A stretch of DNA of 44,855 nt from CANQBR01 sp964641395 (GCA_964641395.1 CAZXKQ010000014.1:1-44855); one strand, 5' to 3'; counted from the stretch's first letter, positions 33,237 through 41,838 are shown. The notes: a model not told the origin generated them from the letters alone. Numbers and translations: made by a program.

Positions 33237-35060
33237 GTGGTGGAAGTGCCAGAAATCAGTGGTAATACTAAGGGTATCAGGGCCTCCGTCCTGGCGGACT
33301 TAGAGACCCTCTACGACTATCGCATTGAAGACGGCCAGCTGCTGACGGCGGAGCTGGCTCTCAGGCTGGGCCAGTACAGCAGCCAGCTGAACCGGGAAGT
33401 GGCGGTGTACTGCAACCGGGCGGGGAAGATCGTCAGCGTCAGCCTAGGGGATGTAGGCACGGTGAACCTGCCGCCGGTGGAAGGCCGGCGGGGGGCGGGC
33501 CGCCTCTCCGGGCTGCGCTGCTTCCACACCCACCCAGGGGGCAGCAGCCAGCTGAGCGGGGTGGACGTGTCCGCCCTGCGGAGTTATAAGCTGGACTGTA
33601 TGCTGGCCATCGGGGTGGCGGCAGAGCCGGCCCGGAGCCAGGTGAGCTTCGCTGTCCTAGACGGCATGGACGAAAACGGGGACTACCACATCGACGGCTT
33701 CGGCCCCCTGAGCCTGGCGGAGGCGGAGAACATCTACTTCCCCAACTTTATCGCCACCATCGAGAAACTGCTGGCGCCTAGGGGCTCCCAGAGTTTGGCC
33801 AGCAGCCAGGAGCGGGCGGTGATCGTAGGCATGGACTACGGCCGCCAGGATACCTGGGGCTGGACCTTGGAGGACAGCGTAGAGGAGCTGAAGCAGCTGG
33901 CGGACACTGCCGGCGCCCTGGTAGTGGCCCGCTTCCTCCAGAAGCGGCCGAAGCCGGATCCGGCCTACTTCATCGGCCGGGGCAAGGTGCGGGAGCTAGC
34001 CCTCTACGCCCAGCAGGAGTCGGTGGACCTGGTGATCTTTGACGACGAGCTCTCTCCGGCCCAGCAGCGCAATCTTGAGCAGGCCCTGGGGGTGAGGGTG
34101 CTGGACAGGACGGCCCTCATCCTGGACATCTTCGCCCAGCGGGCCAGGACCAACGAGGGCAAGCTCCAGGTGGAACTGGCCCAGCTCCAGTACACCCTGC
34201 CTAGGATCATGGGCAAGGGCCAGAGCCTCTCCCGGCTGGGAGGCGGCATCGGCACCCGGGGCCCTGGGGAGACCAAGCTGGAGGTGGACAGGCGGCGGAT
34301 CAGGGACAGGATCGCCTATCTTAAGGGCTGCATCGAAAAGGTGAAGAGCGTGCGGGACCTCCACCGCCAGGGCCGGGAGCGGTCCGAGCTGCCTACGGTG
34401 GCCCTGGTGGGTTACACCAACTCCGGCAAGTCCACCCTGCTGAACACCCTCACCGGGGATAACATCTACGCCAAGGACCAGCTCTTCGCCACCTTGGACC
34501 CCACTACCAGGCAGCTGGAGCTGCCGGATAAGCGGCAGGCCCTGCTGACGGATACGGTGGGCTTCATCCAGCGCCTGCCCCACCAGTTGGTGGCCGCCTT
34601 CCGCAGCACCCTGGAGGAGGTGGTGGAGGCCGACCTTCTGCTCCACATCATCGATGTGAGCCACGTCCTCTACCAGGAGCAGAGCGCCGCCGTCTACCAG
34701 GTGCTGAGGGAGCTGGGGGCGGTAGACAAGCCCATCGTGACGGTTTACAACAAGATAGACAAACTGCCTGCCGACTCCGGCCTGACGGCCCGGCTGGCAG
34801 GGGAGGAGAACAGCATCTGCATCTCTGCCAAGAAGGGGCTGAACCTGGAGGCCCTGCTGGAGCTGGTGGCAGAGAACCTGCGGCTGCAGAGCGTGGAGGC
34901 AGACTACCTGATCCCCTACAGCCAGGGGGCCCTGCTGAACCGGCTCTACCAAGGGGGGACGGTGCTGAAGGAGGAATACCTGGGGGGAGGCACCCTGCTA
35001 CGGGTGCGGCTGCCCCTGGCTGAGGCGGCCAAGTACCAGGCCTATCTGTACAAGGAGTGA
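33237..35060 (+). CDS. hflX: GTPase HflX with an N-terminal JAMM-like extension
   Basis: 607 residues, about 200 more than the minimal HflX. The N-terminal ~190 residues contain E54 and HTHPGGSSQLSGVD (H97, H99, S107, D110), an exact HxHx7Sx2D JAMM-type metalloprotease motif. The HflX domain then starts near AVIVGMDYGR: DPAYFIGRGKVREL, RLGGGIGTRGPGETKLEVDRR, then the G domain (GYTNSGKSTLLN, ATLDPTTR, DTVGFIQRLPHQLV, YNKIDK). HflX rescues stalled or dormant 70S ribosomes by splitting them. The start is uncertain: GTG 33237, 33240 and 33246 are all in frame and AAAGGA suits 33246 best. ynbB follows after 4 bp, the hflX-ynbB pairing also seen in Bacillus. Confidence 0.93.
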   Translation: MVEVPEISGNTKGIRASVLADLETLYDYRIEDGQLLTAELALRLGQYSSQLNREVAVYCNRAGKIVSVSLGDVGTVNLPPVEGRRGAGRLSGLRCFHTHPGGSSQLSGVDVSALRSYKLDCMLAIGVAAEPARSQVSFAVLDGMDENGDYHIDGFGPLSLAEAENIYFPNFIATIEKLLAPRGSQSLASSQERAVIVGMDYGRQDTWGWTLEDSVEELKQLADTAGALVVARFLQKRPKPDPAYFIGRGKVRELALYAQQESVDLVIFDDELSPAQQRNLEQALGVRVLDRTALILDIFAQRARTNEGKLQVELAQLQYTLPRIMGKGQSLSRLGGGIGTRGPGETKLEVDRRRIRDRIAYLKGCIEKVKSVRDLHRQGRERSELPTVALVGYTNSGKSTLLNTLTGDNIYAKDQLFATLDPTTRQLELPDKRQALLTDTVGFIQRLPHQLVAAFRSTLEEVVEADLLLHIIDVSHVLYQEQSAAVYQVLRELGAVDKPIVTVYNKIDKLPADSGLTARLAGEENSICISAKKGLNLEALLELVAENLRLQSVEADYLIPYSQGALLNRLYQGGTVLKEEYLGGGTLLRVRLPLAEAAKYQAYLYKE

Positions 35061-35064
35061 AGCA

Positions 35065-36333
35065 ATGCTAGATTGGCAGGCTATAGAAGAGGGGGGCCTG
35101 GCGGCGGTGGCGGCCCAGCAGGAGAGGCTGGAAGCCATAGCCCTCCACAATACCGCCAAGGTGCTGGCCGCCTTCCAGCGGCAGCAGGTGGCCGACTACT
35201 ACCTGAAGCCCAGCACCGGCTACGGTTACAACGATGTGGGCCGGGAGGCCCTGGACGCGGTCTACGCCCAGGTCTTTAAGGCGGAGGCCGCCTTGGTGCG
35301 CAGCCACTTCGTCTCTGGCACCCACGCCCTGGCGGTGGCCCTCTTAGGCAATCTGCGGCCGGGCCAGGAGCTGGTGGCCATTACCGGCACCCCCTACGAC
35401 ACTATGCAGACGGTCATCGGCCAGCAGGTGGCCCAGCCCGGCTCCTTGGTGGACCAGGGAGTGGTCTACAAAGAGGTGGCCATGACAGGCAGGCAGGGGG
35501 ATCTGGACGCCATCGCCCAGGCGGTGACCGCCAAGACCCGCATGGTGCACATTCAGCGGAGCTGCGGCTACAGCGCCGTGCGGGAGACTCTGGACCTGGC
35601 GGCCATAGGCCGGCTCTGCGCCTGGGTGAAGAAGCTCAACCCCGACGTGATCTGCTTCGTAGACAACTGCTACGGGGAGTTTTGCGAAAAGGAGGAGCCT
35701 CTGGAAGTGGGGGCGGACCTGGTGGCAGGCTCCCTGATCAAGAACCCTGGCGGGGGCCTGGCCCCCTGCGGCGGCTACATCGCCGGCCGGGCGGACTTAG
35801 TGGAGCAGGCCAGTTACCGGCTGACGGCGCCGGGCCTAGGGGCGGAGATGGGGGCCAGCCTGGGGGACAGCCCTAGGGAGTTCTACCAAGGCCTCTTTTT
35901 AGCCCCCCACGTGGTGCTGCAGGCCTTGAAGACGGCCATCTTTGCGGCGGCAGTCTTCCAGCAGCTGGGCTACGAAGTGAAGCCGGGACCGGCTGAGCTG
36001 CGGAGCGACATCATCCAGGCGGTGACCCTGGGCAGCCAGCGCCGCTTGGAAGGGTTCTGCGCCGCCATCCAGGCCTCTTCTCCCATAGATGCCCATGTGA
36101 GGCCTGTGCCGGGCCGCTTGCCCAGCTACCAGGATCTGGTGGTGATGGCCGCCGGCACCTTCGTCCAGGGGGCCTCCATCGAGCTGAGCTGCGACGGGCC
36201 CTGCCGGCCCCCCTACAACGCTTACTTCCAGGGGGGCCTCACCTTCGAGCATGGGCGGCTGGCCATTATGGCGGCGGCCAAGGAGGTGGGGGCGGCTGGG
36301 GAAAGGGGGTCTGGCTATGGCCCATGTAGTTAA
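35065..36333 (+). CDS. ynbB: Methionine gamma-lyase family PLP protein (YnbB)
   Basis: 422 residues. A fold-type I PLP enzyme of the family called aluminium resistance protein or Met_gamma_lyase. Markers: KPSTGYGYNDVGREALDAVYA, SHFVSGTHALAVALLG, the aspartate of CFVDNCYGEFCE and the PLP lysine in GSLIKNPGGGLAPCGGYI. Activity is unproven in most members. It is the usual neighbour of hflX. The ATG is 4 bp after the hflX stop, with AAGGAGTG overlapping the end of hflX. The last residues (GERGSGYGPCS) are probably not conserved, and the antitoxin gene starts inside them (17-bp overlap), which marks the boundary to the accessory region. Confidence 0.93.
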   Translation: MLDWQAIEEGGLAAVAAQQERLEAIALHNTAKVLAAFQRQQVADYYLKPSTGYGYNDVGREALDAVYAQVFKAEAALVRSHFVSGTHALAVALLGNLRPGQELVAITGTPYDTMQTVIGQQVAQPGSLVDQGVVYKEVAMTGRQGDLDAIAQAVTAKTRMVHIQRSCGYSAVRETLDLAAIGRLCAWVKKLNPDVICFVDNCYGEFCEKEEPLEVGADLVAGSLIKNPGGGLAPCGGYIAGRADLVEQASYRLTAPGLGAEMGASLGDSPREFYQGLFLAPHVVLQALKTAIFAAAVFQQLGYEVKPGPAELRSDIIQAVTLGSQRRLEGFCAAIQASSPIDAHVRPVPGRLPSYQDLVVMAAGTFVQGASIELSCDGPCRPPYNAYFQGGLTFEHGRLAIMAAAKEVGAAGERGSGYGPCS

Positions 36334-36557
36334 CGTCAATTTTAAGCTGGACGCAGATGTCAAGAAGCAGATGGAGTTGGTCTGTGGGGAACTGGGCCTC
36401 TCCATGAGCGCAGCCTTTACCATATTCGCCAAGAAGGTAGGTAGGGAATACCGCATCCCCTTTGAGGTGGGGGTTGATCCCTTCTATTCAGAAGCCAACA
36501 TCCGCTATCTGGAGGGGATTAGGCAGGATGTGCAGGAGGGCAGGGCCCGCTTTGCCC
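36317..36557 (+). CDS. RelB/DinJ-type antitoxin (3' end lost in gap)
   Basis: From ATG 36317, with GGGGGT 6 bp upstream, 80 codons are readable before the Ns. The start AHVVNVNFKLDADVKKQMELVCGELGLSMSAAFTIFAKKV is the ribbon-helix-helix DNA-binding domain of DinJ/RelB antitoxins, and FYSEANIRYLEGIRQDVQEG matches their toxin-binding tail. Members are about 85-95 residues, so it is nearly complete. The partner toxin (YafQ/RelE type) would lie in the gap and is not seen. It overlaps the end of ynbB by 17 bp and sits directly beside the CRISPR-Cas locus. Confidence 0.8.
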
Positions 36558-36657
36558 NNNNNNNNNNNNNNNNNNNNNNNNNNNNNNNNNNNNNNNNNNN
36601 NNNNNNNNNNNNNNNNNNNNNNNNNNNNNNNNNNNNNNNNNNNNNNNNNNNNNNNNN
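36558..36657. other. Assembly gap 2: true unknown sequence
   Basis: 100 Ns between the antitoxin and the tracrRNA. Unlike the other two gaps, the flanks share no overlap, so real sequence of unknown length is missing. It should hold the antitoxin end, perhaps a toxin, and the tracrRNA 3' end with its terminator. Confidence 0.9.
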
Positions 36658-36751
36658 CCACACACCGTGGAGCTCCCGAGGGAGCGATTTGAATGAATCA
36701 TGTTTTTTGAACTTATGGTGTAAATCCTGATGGTAGTCAATCACCGGATCT
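36658..36751 (-). ncRNA. tracrRNA (5' part; 3' end in gap)
   Basis: Plus-strand positions 36715-36740 are identical to positions 9-34 of the CRISPR repeat, and 36706-36710 match repeat positions 2-6. Read on the minus strand this is an anti-repeat that pairs with crRNA, leaving a GA bulge in the crRNA opposite AAGU in the tracrRNA, as in Streptococcus pyogenes. Downstream come three small hairpins: GATT/AATC (36686-36699), GCTCCC/GGGAGC (36672-36685) and CCAC/GTGG (36658-36670). The 3' end and terminator fall in the gap. The start near 36751 is inferred from its promoter. Confidence 0.88.
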
Positions 36752-36757
36752 GTTCTC

Positions 36758-36786
36758 ATTTTAGGGCAAGAAAGGGGTTTTGTCAA
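36758..36786 (-). promoter_or_regulatory. tracrRNA promoter, overlapping the cas9 leader
   Basis: On the minus strand TTGACA (36786-36781) and TAAAAT (36763-36758) are separated by exactly 17 bp. The -35 box ends 1 bp before the cas9 ATG, and the spacer covers the cas9 ribosome binding region, so tracrRNA and cas9 are divergent and closely packed. Confidence 0.82.
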
Positions 36787-36787
36787 G

Positions 36788-39700
36788 ATGGCAAAAAAAG
36801 AATTTGGCCAGTATTACATCGGCCTGGACATGGGCACCAACTCCATAGGGTGGGCAGTTACAGATGAAGGCTATCATATCCAAAAGTTAAACGGCAAGGC
36901 TCTGTGGGGAGTGCGGCTCTTTGATGAGGCCAGCACTGCTGCCAATACCAGGGTCAATCGGATCGCCCGGCGGCGCATAGCCCGGCAGACTTGGCGGCTG
37001 AGCCTCCTGCAAGAGCTGTTGGCACCAGAGATCAGCAAGGTGGATCCAGGCTTTTATCTACGGTTGAAGGAGAGCAACTTGCAGCTGGAGGATAAAAGCG
37101 TGGATAATAGGGTGAAGTATAGCCTTTTTACGAAGGACTATATGAGTGACGGGGCTTATTACAGCAAGTATCCCACCATCTACCACCTGCGCAAGGCCAT
37201 GCTGGATGATGTACCAGAAGCCTTTGACGTGCGCCTGCTTTATTTGGTACTCTCCCATTTCTTCAAACACAGGGGCCACTTTCTCTTTGAAGGGTTGGAT
37301 GCAGGCAGTGTGAGCGACTTTAATAGCCTTTATCCAGAGTTGGAGCAGTACATCCAAGAAAACTTGGAAGGGATGGAGGAATGGCATTGCACTGATACCA
37401 AGCGTTTTGAAAAAATCATAGCTACGACGATGCTAGGGGTTACGGAAAAGAGAAAACAGTTGAAGGACATCTTCCAGCCGGCTAATAAGCAGAGCCTGGC
37501 TATGGCCACTTTCCTCAGTGGGGGCAAGGGGGCCTTGGCCGACCTGTTCGCCAGGGAGGATCTGAAAGACGCCGAGAAGGGAAAGTTCAGCTTCAAAGAT
37601 GACTTTGATGCTCTGGCAGGAGACTTGGAAGCTCTGCTAGGGGAGGACTTTGAGCTGGTGGCCAAGCTAAAGGCCATCTACGATTGGGGCCTGCTACAAG
37701 ATATTTTACAGGGCGCGGCCTACCTGGCATTGGCTAAGGTGAAGGTTTACCAGGAGCACCAGCGGGATTTGACAGTTTTGAAAAATTACTGCCGGCAAAA
37801 CAGGAAGCTGTATAGGCTTATCTTCGGCTCGGAAGCAGCAGATAATTACAGCCATTACATCGGCTCCTGCTTGGACAGGCGGGGGCGTAAGGCAGTGTTG
37901 GAGAAAAGATGCGACCAGGCAGCCTTTTGCGGCTTCCTCAAAAAGGCACTCAAGGATGTAATGGGACAGGCTAGGACGGCAGAGCAGGGAGGAGACGACT
38001 TCCAGCAGTTACTGTACCGTATCAGCATTGAGCGGGCCTTTCCTAAACAGACGATGAAGAGCAACGGCATCATACCGATGCAGGTCAATAAGGCCGAGCT
38101 GGAAAAGATCCTGGCCAACGCCCAAAAGCACCTGCCCTTCCTCGCCGTGGAGGATGCTACTGGTTTCAGCGTGGCTGAAAAACTAGTGCAGATCTTCTGT
38201 TTCCGCATTCCTTATTATGTGGGGCCGCTGGCAGGAACGGAGCTCTCTAAGGCCAAAAAACGCTGCTGGGTGGTGCGAACCGAGGACAAGGTCTATCCTT
38301 GGAATTTCGACCAGGTGGTGGATAGGGAGGCCAGTGCGGAAAAGTTCATCACCAATATGACCAATAAGTGTACCTATCTCCCCAGCGAGGATGTGCTACC
38401 TAAGTACTCCCTGCTCTACGCCGAGTTCATGGCCCGTAATGAGTTAAACAACCTACGTTACGACGGTAAAAAGCTAGATATCGACATTATCAACGCCATC
38501 TACGACGAACTTTTGCTGAAGGGTAGGGGCAAGCTGACGAAGAAGAAAATCGCCAACTTCCTGGACAAAGACCTTAAACCTGTACTAAGAGTGAAGGGCA
38601 AGCTGACGAAGAAGGAAATTGCCGAGTTCTTGCGCAGCGAAAATCTTATTCCTAAGGCTAAGCCTGAATTAATCAGCGGCGTGGATAACCCCCTCCAGGC
38701 TAATCTCCAGGCCTATAAGGATTTTAGCGCCATCTTTGGTGAGCGTTTTGTGAAGGCCAACCCTACCATGATAGAGGACATCATCCTTTGGCTCACCCTC
38801 TTCAGTGAGGAGAAGCAGATGCTGCGGCGGCAGGTAGATAAGCACTACGGCACTGTGCCGGAGCTAACTGCTGAGGCGTTGAACAAGGTCTGCAAGTTGA
38901 AATACCAGGGTTGGGGGCGGCTGTCTAGAACCTTCCTGTCTAGTGACCGCATATCCTATTTGGAGAAAAAGACGGGAGAGTTGCTACCCCTCATCGTAGC
39001 CTTTAGAACCTACAATTCCAACCTGATGCAGTTCTTAGCCAACGAGCGGGTGCAGGAAGACATAGCCCGCTTCAACGGTGCTTCTAAAAATTTAGCAGGT
39101 GGCATAAGCTATGAGAATGTGGATGAACTCTACCTGTCCCCAGCGGTAAAGCGCAGCACATGGCAGGCCATCTTGATCGTGCAGGAAATAGAGAAGGTAA
39201 TGGGGCACCAGCCTAAGCGGATCTTCATCGAGATGACCAGAAGTGATGGGGAAAAGGTGAGGACGGTAAGTAGGAAGGCGGCTTTAAGCAAGCTTTACGA
39301 AAGCTGCCAAAAGGAGGAGCCGGAGCTCTATGCTAAATTGCAGGGGGAGACGGAGGAGAGCCTACGCAGCAACAAGCTCTTCCTCTACTATACCCAGCTG
39401 GGCCGGTGTATGTACAGCGGTGAAAAGATCGATATTAACTCTCTTTACAGCAAGGAGGGTGGGGTGGATCTTTATGACAGGGATCACATCTACCCCCGTT
39501 CCAAGACCAAGGACGACAGCCTGGACAACCTTGTCTTGGTTAAATACATCTACAATAGAGAGAAAACAGATACCTACCCCTTGGAACCCAGTATTCAGGC
39601 CAAGATGAAGGCTTTTTGGCAGTCTTTGATGACCAAGGGCCTGATCAGCCAGAAGAAGTACAATCGGTTAGTCCGTATTGACCCTTTGACTGAGGAAGAA

Positions 39701-40933
39701 TTGGCTCAGTTCATCAATAGGCAGATAGTGGAGACCAGCCAGTCTACCAAGGCTGCTGCCGAGCTTTTGCAGCTAGAGTGCCCAGACAGTGAGATCGTCT
39801 ATTCCAAGGCTGGCAATGTGTCTGACTTTAGGCAGGAGTTTGACCTGCTGAAGTGCAGGGATGTGAACGACTATCACCACGCTAAGGATGCCTATTTGAA
39901 TATCGTGGTGGGCAATGCTTATCATGTGAAGTTTACTAAGGATGCTCTCAAGTTCGTCAAGGGCTTGCACAGTGGTCAACGCTACACCCTTAAGACTAAA
40001 GAATTCTATGACAGAGATATAGCCAGAGGGGGAGAGGTGGCCTGGAAAGCAGGGCCCCAGGGCAGCATGGCAGTGGTGAGGGGGACCATGGCCAAGAATA
40101 ATATCCTCTATACCCGTATGGCGCTGACAGGAAAGGGACAGCTGTACGACATCCAGCTGATGAAGAAGGGCAAAGGGCAAATCCCTGTCAAGGCGGGCAT
40201 GGATATAGCCAAGTACGGCGGCTATAATAAAGCATCGACTGCCTATTTTATGCTGGTAAAATCCGTAGGCAAAAAGGGCAAGGAACTGCGTACCCTGGAA
40301 GCGGTTCCCATATACCTGGCTAATAAAATAGAAACGGATCAAACTGTTAGGAAAGCCTTTCTGACTGGCAGAATCGAAGACGGTGGCTGTGGGCTCATTA
40401 AGCCAGAGGTATTAATACCCAAGATTCGCAGATACTCTCTTGTGTCAATTGATGGCTGTTTGATGCAGATTACTGGCAAAACAGGTAATCGAATTACTGC
40501 CATGGTGGCAGCACAGCTAGTTCTAGATTATTCTTGGGAGTGTTATATAAGAGAAATTGAGAAAATGGTCTCGGGGAAGAAACCCAAGAAAATGCCGACC
40601 AGTCAGAACAATCTGGCCCTTTATGATTTGCTTTTGGCTAAACACCAGAGTAAAGCTTATTGTAATAGGCCTACGCCTCAAATAGAGACCTTGCAAAAAG
40701 GACGGGCAAAATTCACTACATTGAGCGTAGAAAATCAGTGTCAAGTGCTTCACAATGTATTATACCTGTTCAAAACGAAGGCTCCATTTGCTAATTTAGT
40801 AGCCATAGGCGGAAGTGCAAATGCCGGAGTAGTGTTATTTAACAAAACTGTTAATACAAAAAAGTCAGCTTTTCTTTACAATCAATCCGTCACCGGCATT
40901 TTTGAACAGTCCGTAGATATGTTAAAAATCTGA
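36788..40933 (+). CDS. cas9: Type II-A CRISPR RNA-guided nuclease Cas9
   Basis: 1381 residues, close to S. pyogenes Cas9 (1368). It cuts DNA matching a crRNA spacer with help from tracrRNA. Seen: RuvC-I D14 (YIGLDMGTNSIGWAV); Arg-rich bridge helix (NRIARRRIARQTWRLSLL); RuvC-II E815 (IFIEMTR); HNH H900 and N923 (LYDRDHIYPRS); RuvC-III H1031 and D1034 (YHHAKDAYLN). All catalytic residues are intact. AAAGGGG lies 10 bp before the ATG. Odd points: a 23-residue tandem duplication (GKLTKKKIANFL/GKLTKKEIAEFL, about residues 580-625), and the last ~200 codons (from about 40321, residue 1178) fall to about 40% GC from about 55%, matching the start of the PAM-interacting region. Confidence 0.97.
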   Translation: MAKKEFGQYYIGLDMGTNSIGWAVTDEGYHIQKLNGKALWGVRLFDEASTAANTRVNRIARRRIARQTWRLSLLQELLAPEISKVDPGFYLRLKESNLQLEDKSVDNRVKYSLFTKDYMSDGAYYSKYPTIYHLRKAMLDDVPEAFDVRLLYLVLSHFFKHRGHFLFEGLDAGSVSDFNSLYPELEQYIQENLEGMEEWHCTDTKRFEKIIATTMLGVTEKRKQLKDIFQPANKQSLAMATFLSGGKGALADLFAREDLKDAEKGKFSFKDDFDALAGDLEALLGEDFELVAKLKAIYDWGLLQDILQGAAYLALAKVKVYQEHQRDLTVLKNYCRQNRKLYRLIFGSEAADNYSHYIGSCLDRRGRKAVLEKRCDQAAFCGFLKKALKDVMGQARTAEQGGDDFQQLLYRISIERAFPKQTMKSNGIIPMQVNKAELEKILANAQKHLPFLAVEDATGFSVAEKLVQIFCFRIPYYVGPLAGTELSKAKKRCWVVRTEDKVYPWNFDQVVDREASAEKFITNMTNKCTYLPSEDVLPKYSLLYAEFMARNELNNLRYDGKKLDIDIINAIYDELLLKGRGKLTKKKIANFLDKDLKPVLRVKGKLTKKEIAEFLRSENLIPKAKPELISGVDNPLQANLQAYKDFSAIFGERFVKANPTMIEDIILWLTLFSEEKQMLRRQVDKHYGTVPELTAEALNKVCKLKYQGWGRLSRTFLSSDRISYLEKKTGELLPLIVAFRTYNSNLMQFLANERVQEDIARFNGASKNLAGGISYENVDELYLSPAVKRSTWQAILIVQEIEKVMGHQPKRIFIEMTRSDGEKVRTVSRKAALSKLYESCQKEEPELYAKLQGETEESLRSNKLFLYYTQLGRCMYSGEKIDINSLYSKEGGVDLYDRDHIYPRSKTKDDSLDNLVLVKYIYNREKTDTYPLEPSIQAKMKAFWQSLMTKGLISQKKYNRLVRIDPLTEEELAQFINRQIVETSQSTKAAAELLQLECPDSEIVYSKAGNVSDFRQEFDLLKCRDVNDYHHAKDAYLNIVVGNAYHVKFTKDALKFVKGLHSGQRYTLKTKEFYDRDIARGGEVAWKAGPQGSMAVVRGTMAKNNILYTRMALTGKGQLYDIQLMKKGKGQIPVKAGMDIAKYGGYNKASTAYFMLVKSVGKKGKELRTLEAVPIYLANKIETDQTVRKAFLTGRIEDGGCGLIKPEVLIPKIRRYSLVSIDGCLMQITGKTGNRITAMVAAQLVLDYSWECYIREIEKMVSGKKPKKMPTSQNNLALYDLLLAKHQSKAYCNRPTPQIETLQKGRAKFTTLSVENQCQVLHNVLYLFKTKAPFANLVAIGGSANAGVVLFNKTVNTKKSAFLYNQSVTGIFEQSVDMLKI

Positions 40934-40935
40934 CC

Positions 40936-41838
40936 ATGTCCTGGCGTACAGTAGTAATCTCCAAGCGGGCCAAGTTAGATAAAGAGTTAGGCTACTTAGT
41001 GGTGAGGGGAGAGAGCAGGCGGCGGGTGGCCCTCAGCGAGATCGCCGTGCTGATTGTGGAAAGCACAGCCGTCTCCCTCAGCGTGGCGCTGATGGCAGAA
41101 TTAGTGACCCGCAACATAGGGGTGATTTTCTGCGATGAAAAGCGCTACCCCTGTTCCCAGCTGTTGCCCCTCCACCACAGCCATGACAGCAGCGACAAAC
41201 TGCGGCTCCAGCTACAGTGGCGGCCGGAGGCCAAGGCCCAGGTGTGGACGGAGTTGGTACGGGCTAAGATTCAGCGGCAGCAGGATGTGCTGGCCCTGCT
41301 AGGCCTGGCCGAGGCAGCTGCTTTGGAGGGCTTCCTGGAAGAGTTGCAGCATAACGATGCCAGCAATAGGGAGGGAGCGGCGGCCAAGGTCTATTTCAGC
41401 GCCCTCTTCGGCAAGGGGTTCACCCGGGCTACCGATTCCCCCCTCAACGCCGGCTTGAACTACGGCTATGCCGTGCTGCTCTCCGCCTGTTGCCGGCTGA
41501 TCGCCGCCAAGGGGTACCTAACCCAGCTAGGCATCCACCACGATAACGGGGACAACTCTTTCAATTTGGGCTCAGACCTGGTGGAACCGTTACGGCCCTT
41601 TGTGGATTTGGCTGTCTATAAGTTGTGGTACCAGGGAAAGTTAATAAGTTTTGAGACGGAAGAGAAGCACGCCCTTTTGGGGGCGCTGGACCGGCAGGTG
41701 CTGTTCGATAACAAGAAATACTTCCTCAACAAGGCCATAGATGCCTACTGCCAGAGCGTGCTGGACAGCGTCAACGAAGGGGACGAAAGCCTCATGCAGT
41801 TTTGCCACTTCCTCAAAGGAGAAAAGCCCTTGGCTTAG
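40936..41838 (+). CDS. cas1: CRISPR-associated endonuclease Cas1
   Basis: 300 residues. The integrase that, with Cas2, inserts new spacers at the leader end. Metal-binding residues are visible: E146 in NREGAAAKVYF, H201 in GIHHDN and E217 in SDLVEPLRPFVD. The type II features SWRTVVISKRAKLDKELGYL and LNYGYAVLLSACCRLIAAKGY are present. It begins 2 bp after the cas9 stop. GC content returns to about 60%, in contrast to the cas9 3' end. Confidence 0.97.
   Translation: MSWRTVVISKRAKLDKELGYLVVRGESRRRVALSEIAVLIVESTAVSLSVALMAELVTRNIGVIFCDEKRYPCSQLLPLHHSHDSSDKLRLQLQWRPEAKAQVWTELVRAKIQRQQDVLALLGLAEAAALEGFLEELQHNDASNREGAAAKVYFSALFGKGFTRATDSPLNAGLNYGYAVLLSACCRLIAAKGYLTQLGIHHDNGDNSFNLGSDLVEPLRPFVDLAVYKLWYQGKLISFETEEKHALLGALDRQVLFDNKKYFLNKAIDAYCQSVLDSVNEGDESLMQFCHFLKGEKPLA

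Noticed and set aside
36707..36735. Possible cas9 promoter TTGAAC in the anti-repeat
   Set aside because: No acceptable -10 box follows at 16-18 bp; the cas9 promoter may lie in the gap.
36705..36742. Isolated degenerate CRISPR repeat before cas9 as an old array relic
   Set aside because: The mismatches are exactly those expected for a tracrRNA anti-repeat (bulge plus changed ends), and a promoter points through it from the cas9 side, so tracrRNA is the better reading.
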